This document shows positions 47,461 through 58,636 of a stretch of 64,000 nt of DNA, in pieces (the first letter of the stretch is position 1; each line of letters opens with the position of its first letter). Position numbers and translations under genes: made by a program. Origin of the DNA: Endothia cerciana (Eukaryota > Ascomycota > Sordariomycetes > Diaporthales > Cryphonectriaceae); NCBI GenBank assembly GCA_026119935.1, contig JALRMH010000009.1, positions 558,001 to 622,000 on the forward strand, in the 5' to 3' direction. The notes beneath the pieces are model-generated. The model did not search any database, had not been told where the DNA came from, and saw nothing but the letters and a program-made list of their open reading frames with translations.

Positions 47461-47470
47461 AATAAATAAA
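47461..47470 (+). terminator. Candidate polyadenylation signal of the 5'-nucleotidase gene
   Basis: Overlapping AATAAA copies about 135 nt after the stop codon, the only such motif in the near 3' flank. A G homopolymer (about 47340-47354) lies between the stop codon and the signal. Confidence 0.35.
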
Positions 47471-48259
47471 AAACACGCATAAAGTCGACTCTAGAGGCAC
47501 CTTGTACCCTGCTTGATCATTACTATGCAGGCTGTCCCAAATACCGCCAGCCCGTAACGAAAGGTGACGCTTGCATCCGAGTCTTCTATTAGTGGTCGAA
47601 CCCGGACAGGGTCATCGCCACACACCCGGTCGTCGAACAACGTGAGGTTACCATCCGACCTGAAGCACTGAGACTATAGTCTGTTGGGATTTCTCTGATA
47701 GTCTTGGATTTGCCCTGACAGGTAATGCAATAAGACCACGGGCTTTCATTATTCTTCGATGTCTTGCCTTGTCGCCCTCTTGTAATTTCTCCATGGCGAC
47801 TGTAGCTACGTTTTTGTACCCTTATTGACCCCCTCCCTTATTCGATATAGATTCTCGTTACAAAGCCTTCCAAGTAGTCTCGGTCGTCGAAAAGGGTCAC
47901 TCATCCTTGATTTATTCGAAGCGGTGAGGTCGTCGAGGTGTCAGAGCAAGAGGCCCTGCCCTGATCAAACGACCCGCCTCCGTGGTGATCGATCGAGTAA
48001 CACAGAAGAGCCGTGAGGTCGCTACGAAAAGCGATCCACTCTAGACGACACCATTTACCAGATACATTCTGCCTACAATCCTACTACTACCTTTACCTCC
48101 TGCACCGTCTGTCTTGGATGATGCCGCATCTCGTCCGCTCGCAGCAATCCACACCTGCTCCATGCGGTCCGTCATTTTCCTCACACATCGAGGTTTTCGT
48201 TCTCTTCCTCTTCTTCCCTTCCTACCTCCCTTCCTCCCTCAGTGGAGAGGCCCTCCCCC
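47471..48259. other. Intergenic between convergent genes
   Basis: About 0.8 kb between convergent 3' ends. Only short frames; no gene or RNA recognised. Confidence 0.5.
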
Positions 48260-49867
48260 CTACGGGAGTGACCTGATCAAGAAACACACTTCATCGATCT
48301 GCAACCTGTACAGCTTCACTTGGTCCTCCGCATTACGCAGGCGCTCTTCAGCCTGCTTGAGAATGTCTTGCGTCTCGATGAGCTGCTGTCCACATCGTTC
48401 GGCATCGCTCGCGCTGCTCTGGATTTGAGCCTCGAGATCGCTCTGTCTTGCCGCGTGCTCCTGCATCTTTTGAAGGTGTTCGTTGCGTTTTGCAAGGAGC
48501 TTCTCTGTGAGCCGCGTTTTCTCGGCTTTCAGGGCCGCTTCATTCTCTCGAGCCTGGGCTAGAGACTGCTCGATAGTCGCCTTCTCGGCCCAGAGAGATT
48601 CTCTATCCTTAGTGACTGCCTTGAGTTCCGCCTCGACGTCAGACTTGGCGGACAGCAGTTGGGAAACCGTGGCCGAGAGCTCTTCGCGTTTCTGCCCATC
48701 TGCAGCTCGACACGACCCACTGGCAGCTTCTATCCTGGCCGTCTCGCCTCTGACACATTCGAGCTGCCGCTGAAGCTCCACGTTCTCGGCCCCCAGCTTT
48801 TTGATGAAGCATGATCTCTCCTTGTCCCTGGCCTTGGCCTGTTCGATGAGTTTCGCTCGCGCCGCATTCCATTCTCTCCCGCTACTCTCTAGCGTGGCCT
48901 CTAGCTCAGCGATCGTCCCCTTGAACACTTGGGCCTGATCCCGCTCCTCTTGCAAGTGTCCCACCTGCTGCTTCAGCTTCCAGTTGTCCTCCTCGAGATC
49001 CATCACCTGCTTGTTGAGCATCCCCGTCTTTTCTGAGAGTTGCCCTTCCAATCTGGCCGCGGAAACCATGAAAAAGGACAGCTCGGTCTCAAGTTCGGCC
49101 TTCCTCCCGGAGAGGTCGTCATTCGCGTGCCTCAAGTCCTGTGACACTTTTTGCCACTTGACGACGTCCACAGATGCAGCGTCCGCCTTCTCTGCGTGTC
49201 GATACTGGTTCGCGGCCCGCCGAATAGCGTCGTCATTGAGCTGCTGGATCTTCTCACTGGCGGCCCTCAATGATTGTCGGTAGTCGTCATTCTCCTGCCG
49301 TAGCCTCTGGATTTCCTCGTCCTGGGAGGCGTGCGTCTTGCTAACACCCTTCGGCGACTCGGTTTTGACCGGTAGCTCGGCAGCACCGGCGGTATCGTCT
49401 TCACTATCGGTGGATAGAATCGTTTGATACCGTCGCTCCCGAAGTCGAGAAGGCAAGGGTTCCGGACCCCGGGCTTCGTTGCTGGTTCCCTGAGGGGCTG
49501 TCTGCGCGTAACGAATCCTAGGAGGGTGTACAACAGCCTGATGGTCCAGGTCGCTGCTAACGAGAGCCCGTGGGTTGCTAGCTCTGGACGGGCGGGAAAG
49601 AGGAGCCACGTCAGCTTTGGACAAATCTGAGGCGGAAACACGCGGGGCCATGTTCACCCCGATGGAGGCAGACTGGTTGCTGCCTTGGGAGGTGGACACG
49701 GGTTGTTTGAGGTTTTGGCGACGCTTTCGAAGGGGTTCCTCGTCAGACGAAGATACGGCGTTGAAATGTCTCTTGCCTGCAAACCTCCCGCGCCTCGGGG
49801 CTTGTACCTTCGAGGTCATCGTGGCTTGTCCCTTCGTAGCAGAAGAGGGGAGCTGCGTGGAGTGCAC
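48260..49867 (-). CDS. Coiled-coil protein of unknown function
   Basis: Minus-strand single frame of 535 codons. Residues 1-180 are basic and Ser-rich with a likely nuclear signal (SSSDEEPLRKRRQNLKQ) and a second SDEEP-like acidic patch near 155. From about residue 185 to the end the sequence is almost continuous heptad-type coiled coil (EEIQRLRQENDDYRQSL, then DLEEDNWKLKQQVGHLQEE, then RLRNAEDQVKLYRLQIDEV), rich in Glu, Gln, Lys and Leu with no catalytic motif. Such proteins act as structural or scaffold factors at spindle, septum or chromatin, but sequence alone does not choose. The internal Met at residue 17 is an alternative start. The frame ends soon after the coiled coil (FLIRSLP), and a further short exon cannot be excluded. 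I do not recognise a named orthologue. Confidence 0.75.
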   Translation of the reverse strand: MHSTQLPSSATKGQATMTSKVQAPRRGRFAGKRHFNAVSSSDEEPLRKRRQNLKQPVSTSQGSNQSASIGVNMAPRVSASDLSKADVAPLSRPSRASNPRALVSSDLDHQAVVHPPRIRYAQTAPQGTSNEARGPEPLPSRLRERRYQTILSTDSEDDTAGAAELPVKTESPKGVSKTHASQDEEIQRLRQENDDYRQSLRAASEKIQQLNDDAIRRAANQYRHAEKADAASVDVVKWQKVSQDLRHANDDLSGRKAELETELSFFMVSAARLEGQLSEKTGMLNKQVMDLEEDNWKLKQQVGHLQEERDQAQVFKGTIAELEATLESSGREWNAARAKLIEQAKARDKERSCFIKKLGAENVELQRQLECVRGETARIEAASGSCRAADGQKREELSATVSQLLSAKSDVEAELKAVTKDRESLWAEKATIEQSLAQARENEAALKAEKTRLTEKLLAKRNEHLQKMQEHAARQSDLEAQIQSSASDAERCGQQLIETQDILKQAEERLRNAEDQVKLYRLQIDEVCFLIRSLP

Positions 49868-50152
49868 GACAGGTTTCTAGCACTGATTTAGCCTGTGTGT
49901 AGACCAACGGCGTGGGAGACCTGTGGTCGAAGAGACAAGACGGTGTGGGAAGATCAGAGGCGCGTAGGTGATGCGGAAACAGGCATACGATGTCAAACAG
50001 GCAAATGATGTCAAACATACAGGAGGTGGACAGCTCAAGATAGGGAAAGGAAGGATGATGTTGGGGGGGAGGGGGGGGGCGGGAAGCGGGGGGAGGATGA
50101 TATTATCGGGTCAGGCAGAGCAAGGCGCAGGCTCGACCGTCGAGGGTGTGAC
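49868..50152. other. Short intergenic gap with G-rich tract
   Basis: Contains a G-rich stretch at about 50060-50095. If the tentative gene at 50153-50586 is really the first exon of the coiled-coil gene, this would be an intron or leader. Confidence 0.35.
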
Positions 50153-50586
50153 CTAGTTAGGTGCCAGGTTGCCCACCTTAGCAAGAGTGGAAGGAGAAGA
50201 GCGTATGGCACTTGCTCACAGGATGACGAAACGGCAGATTGACCAGACAGAAAGGGCCAGACGCGAGGTGTTCGCGAGGACGGGCTACTCACCGGTAGTG
50301 TCTGACGACCTCGAGGCGGCTCTACCAGAGGACTCGGTTCGAAGCGCGTATTCAGTACGAGAGCGCCGCCGTTCTTGGGTGGACTGACAGGCGCATCGGG
50401 GTCGGCTTTGGCCTCACTGCTCTTAGAACCAGTGAACCCGTCATCTCCCTTCTCCGTGGCGTAGTCACTATCGTCATCGTCGCGGTCGTCCGTACGAGTC
50501 TTCCTGCCGACAGGACTACTGGGATTGGGGCTCGCGACCATGATGCAGTCCTTGACCACTGTAGCGTCTGGTGCTGTCTGAGGCAT
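50153..50586 (-). CDS. Tentative small acidic protein, unknown function
   Basis: Minus-strand exons 50586-50293 and 50176-50153, about 105 residues. Exon 1 is hydrophilic and acidic (KTRTDDRDDDDSDYATEKGDD, then KSSEAKADPDAPVSPPKNGG), unlike random GC-rich frames. It ends at a strong donor (CTACCG|GTGAGT). A GCTAAG acceptor 116 nt on gives a short final exon VGNLAPN and a stop. Without splicing the frame continues into low-complexity Arg/Ser/Pro sequence, which supports an intron. It lies 286 nt upstream of the coiled-coil gene on the same strand and could instead be its first exon. No domain is recognisable. Confidence 0.4.
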
Positions 50587-51669
50587 CTCGTGTGTCCTGG
50601 TCCTCAGAGAGGGCGGCTGGACGCGTAAAGTAGTCGCAGGAAGCTCAGCTGGGTGTGCGTAGAGGTAGAACCGGAGAAGGCGGGTCCGAGAACTATTGAT
50701 AACAACAAAGGAGGGGGGCTGTTGTCATGTACTGATACTGCAGAAGTGGATCAGGTTCCAAGCAAGGAGACGTCTGTCTTACTTGACGTTGAATGAAAGC
50801 TGTGTTCCAACGTTCTAGTTGGTGCGGCTTGTTTGTGTTTGTATGGCAGCTAATCCGGGCACCGCCTGCCGACGAGCGTGTCAACACAAATCTGAAAACC
50901 TTGAATGGTAAGAGGCTGCAGCAGACCCCTGTATCTTGCCTCATGAGAGCAGGCGGCCAGGCCCCAGGTGGTGCTCGATGCAGGTGTCTAATGACCAGCT
51001 GCCGGCGACAGGATATCAACTGGGGTTCCGTTGATAAGAGGAGATGACCTTGTGTGACCGTAGGTTCTTTTCTCAGCATGCTTGTCCGCTGCCAGGTCCG
51101 CAGGAGGAGCGATTGACTCGGCCTTCATTCCAGGGACCTAAGTATATTCTTAGACATGCTAAAAGTCGATGACCTCCGAAATGGTAAACCTCCTTGTCTG
51201 TCTTTCATAACTGCCTGGCCGGAGAGCTCAGGTGAGGAGGGCCTTATCACTTCTTGAGCTGTCAAGTGATCCAGTAGCTATGCTCGAGCCGTTGTTTCTA
51301 AACCTAATTTCACCTATTCAATTTTTCTGTTCATGCTATACGTAAAAGAACATCCCTCCGTTCTTCCGTGTCGAAGTACCGACTCGGTTACCTGGGACGT
51401 ACTTGGACATATAATCAGTGGCGAATAGGTGAATCCTGGTGCTGAAGTATTCTTATGTATGTGAAGGAAAAGTGGTATTATTGTTTCTAGAAGGGATTAT
51501 ATATCGATGTTTGCAGTTGCAACGCTCGCTCATACGAAGTGATCATTTACCCTTGGCTTCATCCCTCGAGCTTGTCAGACAGGCTCGCTTCAAAGTCAAC
51601 CCCCCCCCGCACTCCTGTCTCACAGGCTCATCTGCCTCACTAGCGCTCCTATGACGTCCCTGATACCCC
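50587..51669. other. Intergenic, no gene recognised
   Basis: About 1.1 kb. GC content begins to fall here and long G/C homopolymers become rare. Only short frames. Confidence 0.5.
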
Positions 51670-52435
51670 CTAGGAGAAACACTGGGGGCAGACGTTGCTG
51701 CAGTCTCCCGGTCCGGCCACGACGCTCTTCACGCATCCCTCGATGAACGTCGTGGTGGGCAGTGGCTTCACGATCTCCTGCCCCGGCGTACAGCTGGCCG
51801 TGACCGCCGGACACCCACAGAATCCGGTAACCTGCGGGCCAAATGTGGTTTGCACCGTCGTTGTGGCCTCGCACACCTTGTGGCCAGGCAGGTGCGGCGG
51901 TCCCCGTGCCTGAATCGTAGGGGTAGGGGTCGCAGCAGGGCTGACGCATGTGGCGCAGTTGTTGCAGCCTGGGCTGTTGAACACCTGGTACGCGCGCTGG
52001 TCAGCTTGGTGCTCGTTATCCAAGATCGCGAAGTCGACGGGGGCAGGGCAGGGCCTCGGCCCCCCGCCCCGCGGCGGGGGGGTTGGGGGGGCGGCGGGCA
52101 GCTTACCTCTAGCGTGGCGGTGCAGGCACCAGGCGGCGCGATCGTGGAGGTCGAGGGCGGGAGCTGGGACGGGCCAGTGGGCTCTCCGTCTGAGCATGTC
52201 GACTTGGGTTTGACGCAGGCAAAGTGGCAGACAAGGTGCAGGGCAACTGTTGTGATGGTGGCCACCGGAGTACTGCAGGACTGTTGTGTAGCGACGACAG
52301 CGGTGGTGGCGGCTGGTATGGCCAGCACGCTGCGTTGGTAGTGTTAGCGAGAGTTGAGCTGTCAGCTTTTGAAGGGCTGGCTTACCTCCGGATGGCGAAT
52401 GTGGCTGTAAGGAGGGAGGAGAGTGAGACAAGCAT
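51670..52435 (-). CDS. Small secreted cysteine-rich protein (16 Cys)
   Basis: Three minus-strand exons: 52435-52386, 52329-52107 and 51984-51670, about 195 residues. Introns of 56 nt (GTAAGC...ACGCAG) and 122 nt (GTAAGC...ACCAG) restore one frame. The first exon and the start of the second encode a hydrophobic leader (MLVSLSSLLTATFAIRR, then VLAIPAATTAVVA) that fits a signal peptide. The mature part has 16 cysteines, an even number, including CNNCATC and FCGCPA and the terminal CSNVCPQCFS. Pro/Thr/Ser linkers (SQLPPSTSTIAPP, PAATPTPTIQ) separate the Cys clusters. It is likely extracellular and disulfide-bonded. I recognise no named family; candidate roles are cell-surface protein or effector. 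Its position at the edge of the AT-rich repeat tract fits either. Confidence 0.72.
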
Positions 52436-54429
52436 GTCGGCGGTAGTAGTGGAAAGAGGTGATGATTGTTACAAGATCCGTTGGAAGGCTGCAGTCTAGA
52501 AATGAAGAAGTGCTTTGGATGGTATCCTCACTTTCGAATTTCAGGATGAGGAGTCAAAATGTCTCCCTTTTATATTATTCTTGTTTCGGTGGCCTCCCAG
52601 ATACTCGGGCACCCGCATGATGGTGGATGCCCTTGCCTCGTTCCAATGCATGAATTGTCTTACAGCCTTCAACGACAAGCGCTATCCGACAGGCTTGGAG
52701 ATGGTGTGCCACCAAGACGACTCACCTCGACACTATTCCCAGATAGCCCTTTCCCCGCTTGGGGTACTGTCTAGAGTATTAGCTTAATTATCGGACAGGT
52801 TCATAGGCATCCAACGAGGTTAACGTAAGAAAGCCTCCGCGGCCGCTCTCAGAAATGTGCTTGGCATATCGCCTGAGCTGCAAGCCATCGTCTTACCCGT
52901 CTCCGCGGTTTTCTGACATTGATATCAACCTTCGGCCAATCAAGCTGAAAAGGCCGTGTATCAGTCGTGATGGGCCCTGAGGAGGCCTTTTCCAGGACAA
53001 GTTCTTGTGCATGCTTCTAATCTTAGGTAGTCTTTGGCCTTGCTGACATCCAATCACACAGGTCGCAGGAATACGAGCAGCCCGGATCCGTTGGGCATTG
53101 GGGGGCTATTCTCTGGCTAGGTACATAGACACCGCCTATTGAAGAACAGGCCGGACGGTGATCATGTCTCCGAGGTGGATCAGCCTTTCAAAATGTGCTC
53201 GAGCCTGCCCGTAGTCTATGAACTAGTGAAGTGTTAGGCGCCGAAAAGCCTGGCCAAGGCCTTCGCCTTTCGATTGAAACGCGAGCGCAGATCGGCCAGA
53301 CACGGTCTACCATGGTCTGCCTAGATCTTCACGGCATGCACGTGGCTTTGTGAGTAGAGGCTGTGTGAGTAGAGGCTGTGCAGGCAGTGGACATCATTCC
53401 TGGCCCCCTGGTTTCTTGCTCCGCATATCCCAGCTGATGTGAGAGCGTCTCAAGCCACGCTACACCTCCGGAATGTACAGCTAAGCTTTACCACCAGCTC
53501 GAGTGGCCGGGCTGCCGCGGCTGCCTCTCAACGATTGCTCAGGGGGGCAAGGTATATTCGTTCAGCGGCCAACGAGACGAGGCGGAGTGGAATGTTGATC
53601 TCGGCCACCCTGGACCTCGCGCTTACATCGAGACACTGATTCACATTGATATTCTTAAATAGTACGAAGATATTGATATGTTGCCCAAGCCGTAGGTGGC
53701 CCCTATACCCCATACACAGAGAGCACACTAGTTCAGTCAAACAGGCTATTCGCCTGCAGCGGCTGCAGTGTTTGAGACCTACATACTAGTTTGGGAACTA
53801 TAGGATCGTAGACTAGACCTCGAAATTTTGGTCACGTTATGTTCTGGCCATCCTTTGATGCTGGAAGCTCGCTCGTCAGGCATTTCCTAAGTTCCTCCTG
53901 ATCTTCTCTCCTGTAGTCCATGACTGGTCACCTTATCACGTCCATGACGGACGAATTACCTGGCTCTGGTCATGTGCTTCCCACCACGAGTGTTCCCTTT
54001 CTATGATTTTCATGTTCAAGGACCTTGCTCCTGATAGCGGCACCGTCCATATATGGACCCAATGGCACGTCACTTCGGAAGTTTGAATCTTCATGTCACA
54101 ACCCAAACATACTTGAATCGTCGATTACGAATAGTTCGGAGGCAGACAGGGCGCCCGCCCGGGGGGAGGGGAGGGAACAATGTGATACCGACCCCAAGAC
54201 AGGTAGTCAGAATTGAGTGCGTTCGTCGGCTTGCCCGGATACACTGCAATTAAGAAACGTATCTAGTTATCCATCCCGGCCTGGACCGCCCTCCCGGAAC
54301 GCCTCGCCTTCGGTGCTAAGCGGTCAATCTCAAGCACGTAGCTCGTTGCTCGCTGGTGGACAAGATGCTAGCACCGCTCATCTTCTACTAAACGAGTGCA
54401 AAGAGAGACAATTTTTGGACTGATAAAAC
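52436..54429. other. AT-richer gene-poor tract
   Basis: About 2 kb without a supported gene. It contains a 15-bp tandem duplication (TGTGAGTAGAGGCTG twice, near 53350-53380). The character changes here from GC-rich with homopolymer runs to AT-richer and repeat-scarred. Confidence 0.5.
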
Positions 54430-54780
54430 TTCGAATCTGGAACAAGGAATAGGACAAGATGACTATCATCCCACACCGGTCATGGTCTCGACCTGGAGCC
54501 CTGTTTCTGATCACTTAGGGAGGACCCTATGCTGAAGAAAGATATTTTTACTCACAACTTCTTTCGGGAAGCCAACAGAATATTCTAGATCAATGGAGGC
54601 TCGGATCTGCCGAAACCTCGGGAAGGGCAATCCGACAAGGTAACTACCAGCCCGCGCGGGATATGGCTCGAACTGCCGTCCGATTTCTCATATCACCTAG
54701 CGGCGAACCCATGCTAAACGAAGATTTACCTTCTAGAACATCTTCCGGGAAGACAATGTTTGAGATCTAATCTCAAGTAG
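54430..54780. repeat. Diverged tandem duplication, period about 180 bp
   Basis: Two adjacent units (about 54430-54600 and 54600-54780) align along their length: GACAAGATGACTATCATCCC matches GACAAGGTAACTACCAGCCC 181 bp on, and CTTCTTTCGGGAAG matches CATCTTCCGGGAAG. By eye about two thirds of positions agree, with many C/T and G/A differences, as expected for copies degraded by RIP. Confidence 0.65.
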
Positions 54781-56776
54781 CTTCTCATGAATAAGTTGAC
54801 AGCGGCATCTTTTCCATATTGGCCCTGTCACCAAAGATTCCCAGACCAAGCACTTGAGACCAGGCTCCCGAGACCATGTTCCGGTGGCTGCGGCCAGAAC
54901 ACCGTGTTCTTCCTATAAGAATAGAGGAACACGACTCGTAAACTCGTAAGCGCCGCGCAGTTTTTTCGTCTGTTCGCGCCTGGTGGATCATGGGTCACGT
55001 GCTGGAGGATTTCATTTACGAGTCAAAATCAAACATCGAAGTAGGTGACGCGCTAGGAAAGCAAATAAACGCCATGATACAGTACGACTGAAGTCGCGTA
55101 TTCATTATAACTGGAATACAGGTGGGTTCTGAGGTTGTGCAACTATAAGGGTACCACCCCCTCTCGATATTCTTCAGACAGGGCAACAATAACAACTATC
55201 TTTTTTGCCTTCTTTTAATTTTGAGCCCTCTGGACTCGCCTAAGACAGGGTTCTCACCTTGTTTTTGTGTTCCGTTGGCCTTCGTTTGCCGTCGTTCTCT
55301 TTACTTAGGCACGCTTGGGTCGACGGAGCCCTTGCCCATTTCTCTGACGTCTGCTCTTTTCGTGCGACGGCGCCCGAATTCTGGTTCACTGTAAGGCTTT
55401 TCGATAAGGGAATCAAATCTTAAACTGACAATTGCAAAGCTATGAGGAAATCTATCTAAACAATAGGAAAGGTTCTTTCCTTATATATCTAACTCTAAGA
55501 GATCCTTCTATGCATATTGGTGCAGTCTATCGAGCTAGCCATCTCATCGCAATACTAGTATGGCATATTCATCTGCCATGACAACCCATCTCCTCCCTTA
55601 TGAATCCTCTTGCTTCATGAATCTTAGTATGCTCATAATTTAGCATGGATACTTCAATTTCTAGGGTAATATGGGTCCTAATCCCCTTATCCCCCGTACT
55701 TTTGCGTTTGCATTAAAGTGCATGCGCCACTTGATGGCATTGGACGAAGACCTGGAGAGTGATTGAAAAGGCCTTCCTTTTCCTGTTGGGTGATAATCCT
55801 GACCAATGCATCAACGCATCTACCCATGAACCCCATGCCCGATGCCCATCCAGGCAGCTGTCTCATCGCGATATTGGTTCCATCGGTCCCCTCTCACATG
55901 ATTTGTACCTTCGTTGTAATCTTTGAGAGACCCGCTCTCTTACGCCGCCGATCAAACATCGAAATGTGCACTGCACGCTTAAGGCTCAAAATATTTATAA
56001 TTCCTCGCACGGCCGGGAGTTAAGAAATCGCTCCCGCTAAAGAATATAAAGCATCAAGGCATTCCTATTATCATGTTGTTAGACTCGATGACCGAAAATG
56101 CCTGGGACAGGAGCGCCTCGCTTTACCTCGATTCTATGAGACTGCTCGGGGCCTTAAAAGCAAATGCGGATGGCACGTTGCATGTCTGAGGTAGGGCGCG
56201 GCATTCTTTACCATTGGTTGGGATACGATACAGCCCAATTGGAAGGAGTCGGAGGCATAGAAACTTTATGAAGAACAGTTGACATCGTGGGTTGAGCAGC
56301 AGGTACGTGGATTCTCAGGCCGAGGAACAACGCCAGCCCCATAAGGACGGCTACGGGATGGATCTGCGGCGGGCCCAGTCTGACCACTTAGAAATCGGCA
56401 TCCTCGACATCGACACGGGAATCTCATGTCCTGTGGTTGACGGCCCTGGCTACCACAACAACAGCTATTGAATCAATTGAACCTTCAGCCTTATTGTCTT
56501 CGTGTTGTTACGATAATACCTCCTTGAAGCCGTAGTGGTAACATAAACCCCCTTTGTGTACGTGCAGAACCCTAGGGTATAAGCAGTGCTCATTACAATT
56601 GATGTGTCTGTCGACGCATGGAACAAGTTGACGGATCACTCTCCCTATTCAATGATCAGTATAGAGTAGTAAGTAGTCATATTCACATAATTTCATTTCT
56701 CGAACGGGACTTGCGCTGATGTCGACTTCAGGTACTTGGTTTAACCTTCTAGGTTAAAGCTTGATTCACTCCATTA
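54781..56776. other. AT-rich tract, no gene recognised
   Basis: About 2 kb. A block at about 55300-55390 shares scattered identity with about 61120-61206 (GGCACGC, GAGCCCTT, CGTGCGAC and GGTTCA in the same order), suggesting two remnants of one repeat family. No coding frame longer than about 86 codons. Confidence 0.45.
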
Positions 56777-56835
56777 AGTCAAAGCACCCCCTTGTGGACA
56801 CCCCCCCCTTATGGACACCCCTGGCCAGCCACACC
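56777..56835 (+). repeat. Left terminal inverted repeat (59 bp)
   Basis: Perfect reverse complement of the right arm, including an 8-C run that matches an 8-G run on the other side. Confidence 0.95.
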
Positions 56836-56927
56836 GCTATTCCCACCACCTTTACTTTTATAAACTTTTCTCAACCAATTCTTATCCAAATAACTTCATC
56901 TTTTCACAGAACCTTGATATAGCTATA

Positions 56928-58535
56928 ATGAAGCTATACACCGAATTTGAGCTAGCCCAGGCCACCAAGGCTGTAAAAAATAGCATGTCTCAGAAACGAG
57001 CCTCACGCGAGTACGGGATCCCAAGGACTACTCTTCATAATCGCCTGGCAGGAAAGGAATCGCATAAATTAGCCCATCAACATCAGCAAAGGCTTTCTAC
57101 TACTCAGGAAAAGGATTTGGCCAAATGGATCCTCATCCAGGAAAGCCTAGGGCTCCCACCTAGCCATTCAGAACTCAGGCATTTTGCTCGGAGGATCCTC
57201 GAAGTTCAGAAAGACCCTCAAGGGCTAGGAAAGAGATGGACTAAGAGCTTTTTGAAGAGAAATCCAGAGATAAATGTACGGAGGACTCAACGGATTGCCT
57301 CAGCTCGAACTAATAGAGCCACAACAGAGGTAATACGGCCTTGGTTTCGTCTTTTCGATCTTCCTCAGATTCAAGCCATCAAGCCAGCTAATCGATAGAA
57401 TATGGATGAGGCTAGGATAATAGAGGGCCAAGGAGAGAATGGATTAGTCCTCGGAGGCTCTTCTTCACGTTCAATCTAAAAAAAAGAGCCTGGATCGAGA
57501 GCCTGGACCTCTTTTTTCGAGTGTATCTCTGCTACAGGCACTCATCTCCCCCCCCTGGTGATTTTCAAAGGCCTGACTGTTCAACAACAATGGTTTCCTA
57601 CTCGCCTAGAGCCTTTTAAGGGCTGGCAATTCACTGCAACAAGAAATAGATAGACTAATAATGCTGTGGCACTTGAATGGCTGGAAAAGATTTTCATCCC
57701 AGGCAGTCAGCCAGCAGACCTTTCAGAAGCGAGGCTATTAGTCCTAGATAGCTATAGCAGCTATATAACTAAGGAGTTTATATAGCAGTGCTTTCGAAAC
57801 AATATTCTATTGCTTTATTTGCCTCCTTATACCTCTTACATGCTTCAAACCCTCGATCTAGGGGTTTTCTCATCTCTTAAGAGAGCATACAGAAAGAAAG
57901 TCAGTTTCCTAGGCCAATAGGGGGATTCAACAGTCCTAGGAAAGCGATTATTCCTCGAAAACTATCACCTAGCTCGAATTGAAGGCCTTTCTAGCCAGAA
58001 TATTATATCTGGATGGAAAGCATCTGGTTTATAGCCAGTCAGACCATCTAAACCACTCTTGAGCCCTCTCCTCCTCGAGAACACTCCTCAGCACATTCAG
58101 ACCCAGTCAAATTCAAGCTCAAGGCCTTCAACAATATCTCAGCTTACTCAGATAACCTCCTCAAGCCAACCGGATCTCTTTTCAACTCCTCGAAAGGCTA
58201 GAGATCTGTATCATCAGCTGCAAAAGATTCAGGGCCAGGCTTTGGATGAGCCAGGTCGCCGTTTAATTGCCAGAAAGATAAAAAAATCACAGGAGGAGAG
58301 GGATATGGAGCTAGCTAAAGCCCTAGAGGAAAATAAAGCACTGAAAAGACAAATTGAGGCTCAGAGGCCTAATAAAAGGAGAAAGGTCGATATCAGTCCG
58401 AATTCGAGGTTTGCAAGCATTGAGGCTATACAGAGGGCTCAAAATTCAGTTAATCGAGATAACGATAGTCAGGATGAAGAGAGCGATGTCGAATTATCTA
58501 CTGATGAGGAGGATTGCATCGTGGTAGATGGATAG
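56928..58535 (+). pseudogene. Fot1-like transposase, RIP-type nonsense mutations, no frameshift
   Basis: One continuous frame of 536 codons including the final stop (Fot1 transposase is about 540 residues) is interrupted by six in-frame stops at 57396, 57477, 57651, 57783, 57918 and 58032. Domains in order: Psq-type helix-turn-helix (about residues 8-45, MSQKRASREYGIPRTTLHNR), CENP-B-like DNA-binding domain (65-130), DDE integrase core (about 155-360), and a charged C-terminal tail. The catalytic triad is visible: MDE (Asp160), VLDS (Asp274) and TLDL (Asp310), giving DD35D, the Fot1 spacing. Four stops (57651, 57783, 57918, 58032) are TAG, and at least three of them replace an expected Trp (TGG). 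The motif VLDGHGSH reads VLDSYSSY and PPHTSH reads PPYTSY, all G-to-A or C-to-T changes. This pattern is the RIP signature, so the copy is dead. Confidence 0.92.
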
Positions 58536-58575
58536 GAAGAGAAATGTATATAAATCAATATCTATATATGTGGGT

Positions 58576-58634
58576 GGTGTGGCTGGCCAGGGGTGTCCAT
58601 AAGGGGGGGGTGTCCACAAGGGGGTGCTTTGACT
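58576..58634 (-). repeat. Right terminal inverted repeat (59 bp)
   Basis: Perfect reverse complement of the left arm, followed by the TA duplication at 58635-58636. Confidence 0.95.
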
Positions 58635-58636
58635 TA

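Larger units (their letters stand above)
56775..58636 (+). mobile_element. Fot1/pogo-type DNA transposon (Tc1-mariner superfamily), complete but inactivated
   Basis: The element proper spans 56777-58634 (1858 bp) and is bounded by TA target duplications (56775-56776 and 58635-58636). Its terminal inverted repeats are 59 bp and identical base for base: 56777-56835 against the reverse complement of 58576-58634, starting AGTCAAAGCACCCCC. Each repeat contains two inner copies of a TGGACACCCC motif (TTGTGGACACCCC and TTATGGACACCCC). The size, TA duplication and transposase match Fot1-like elements of filamentous fungi (about 1.9 kb). The empty site would read CATTACGGG. Confidence 0.95.
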
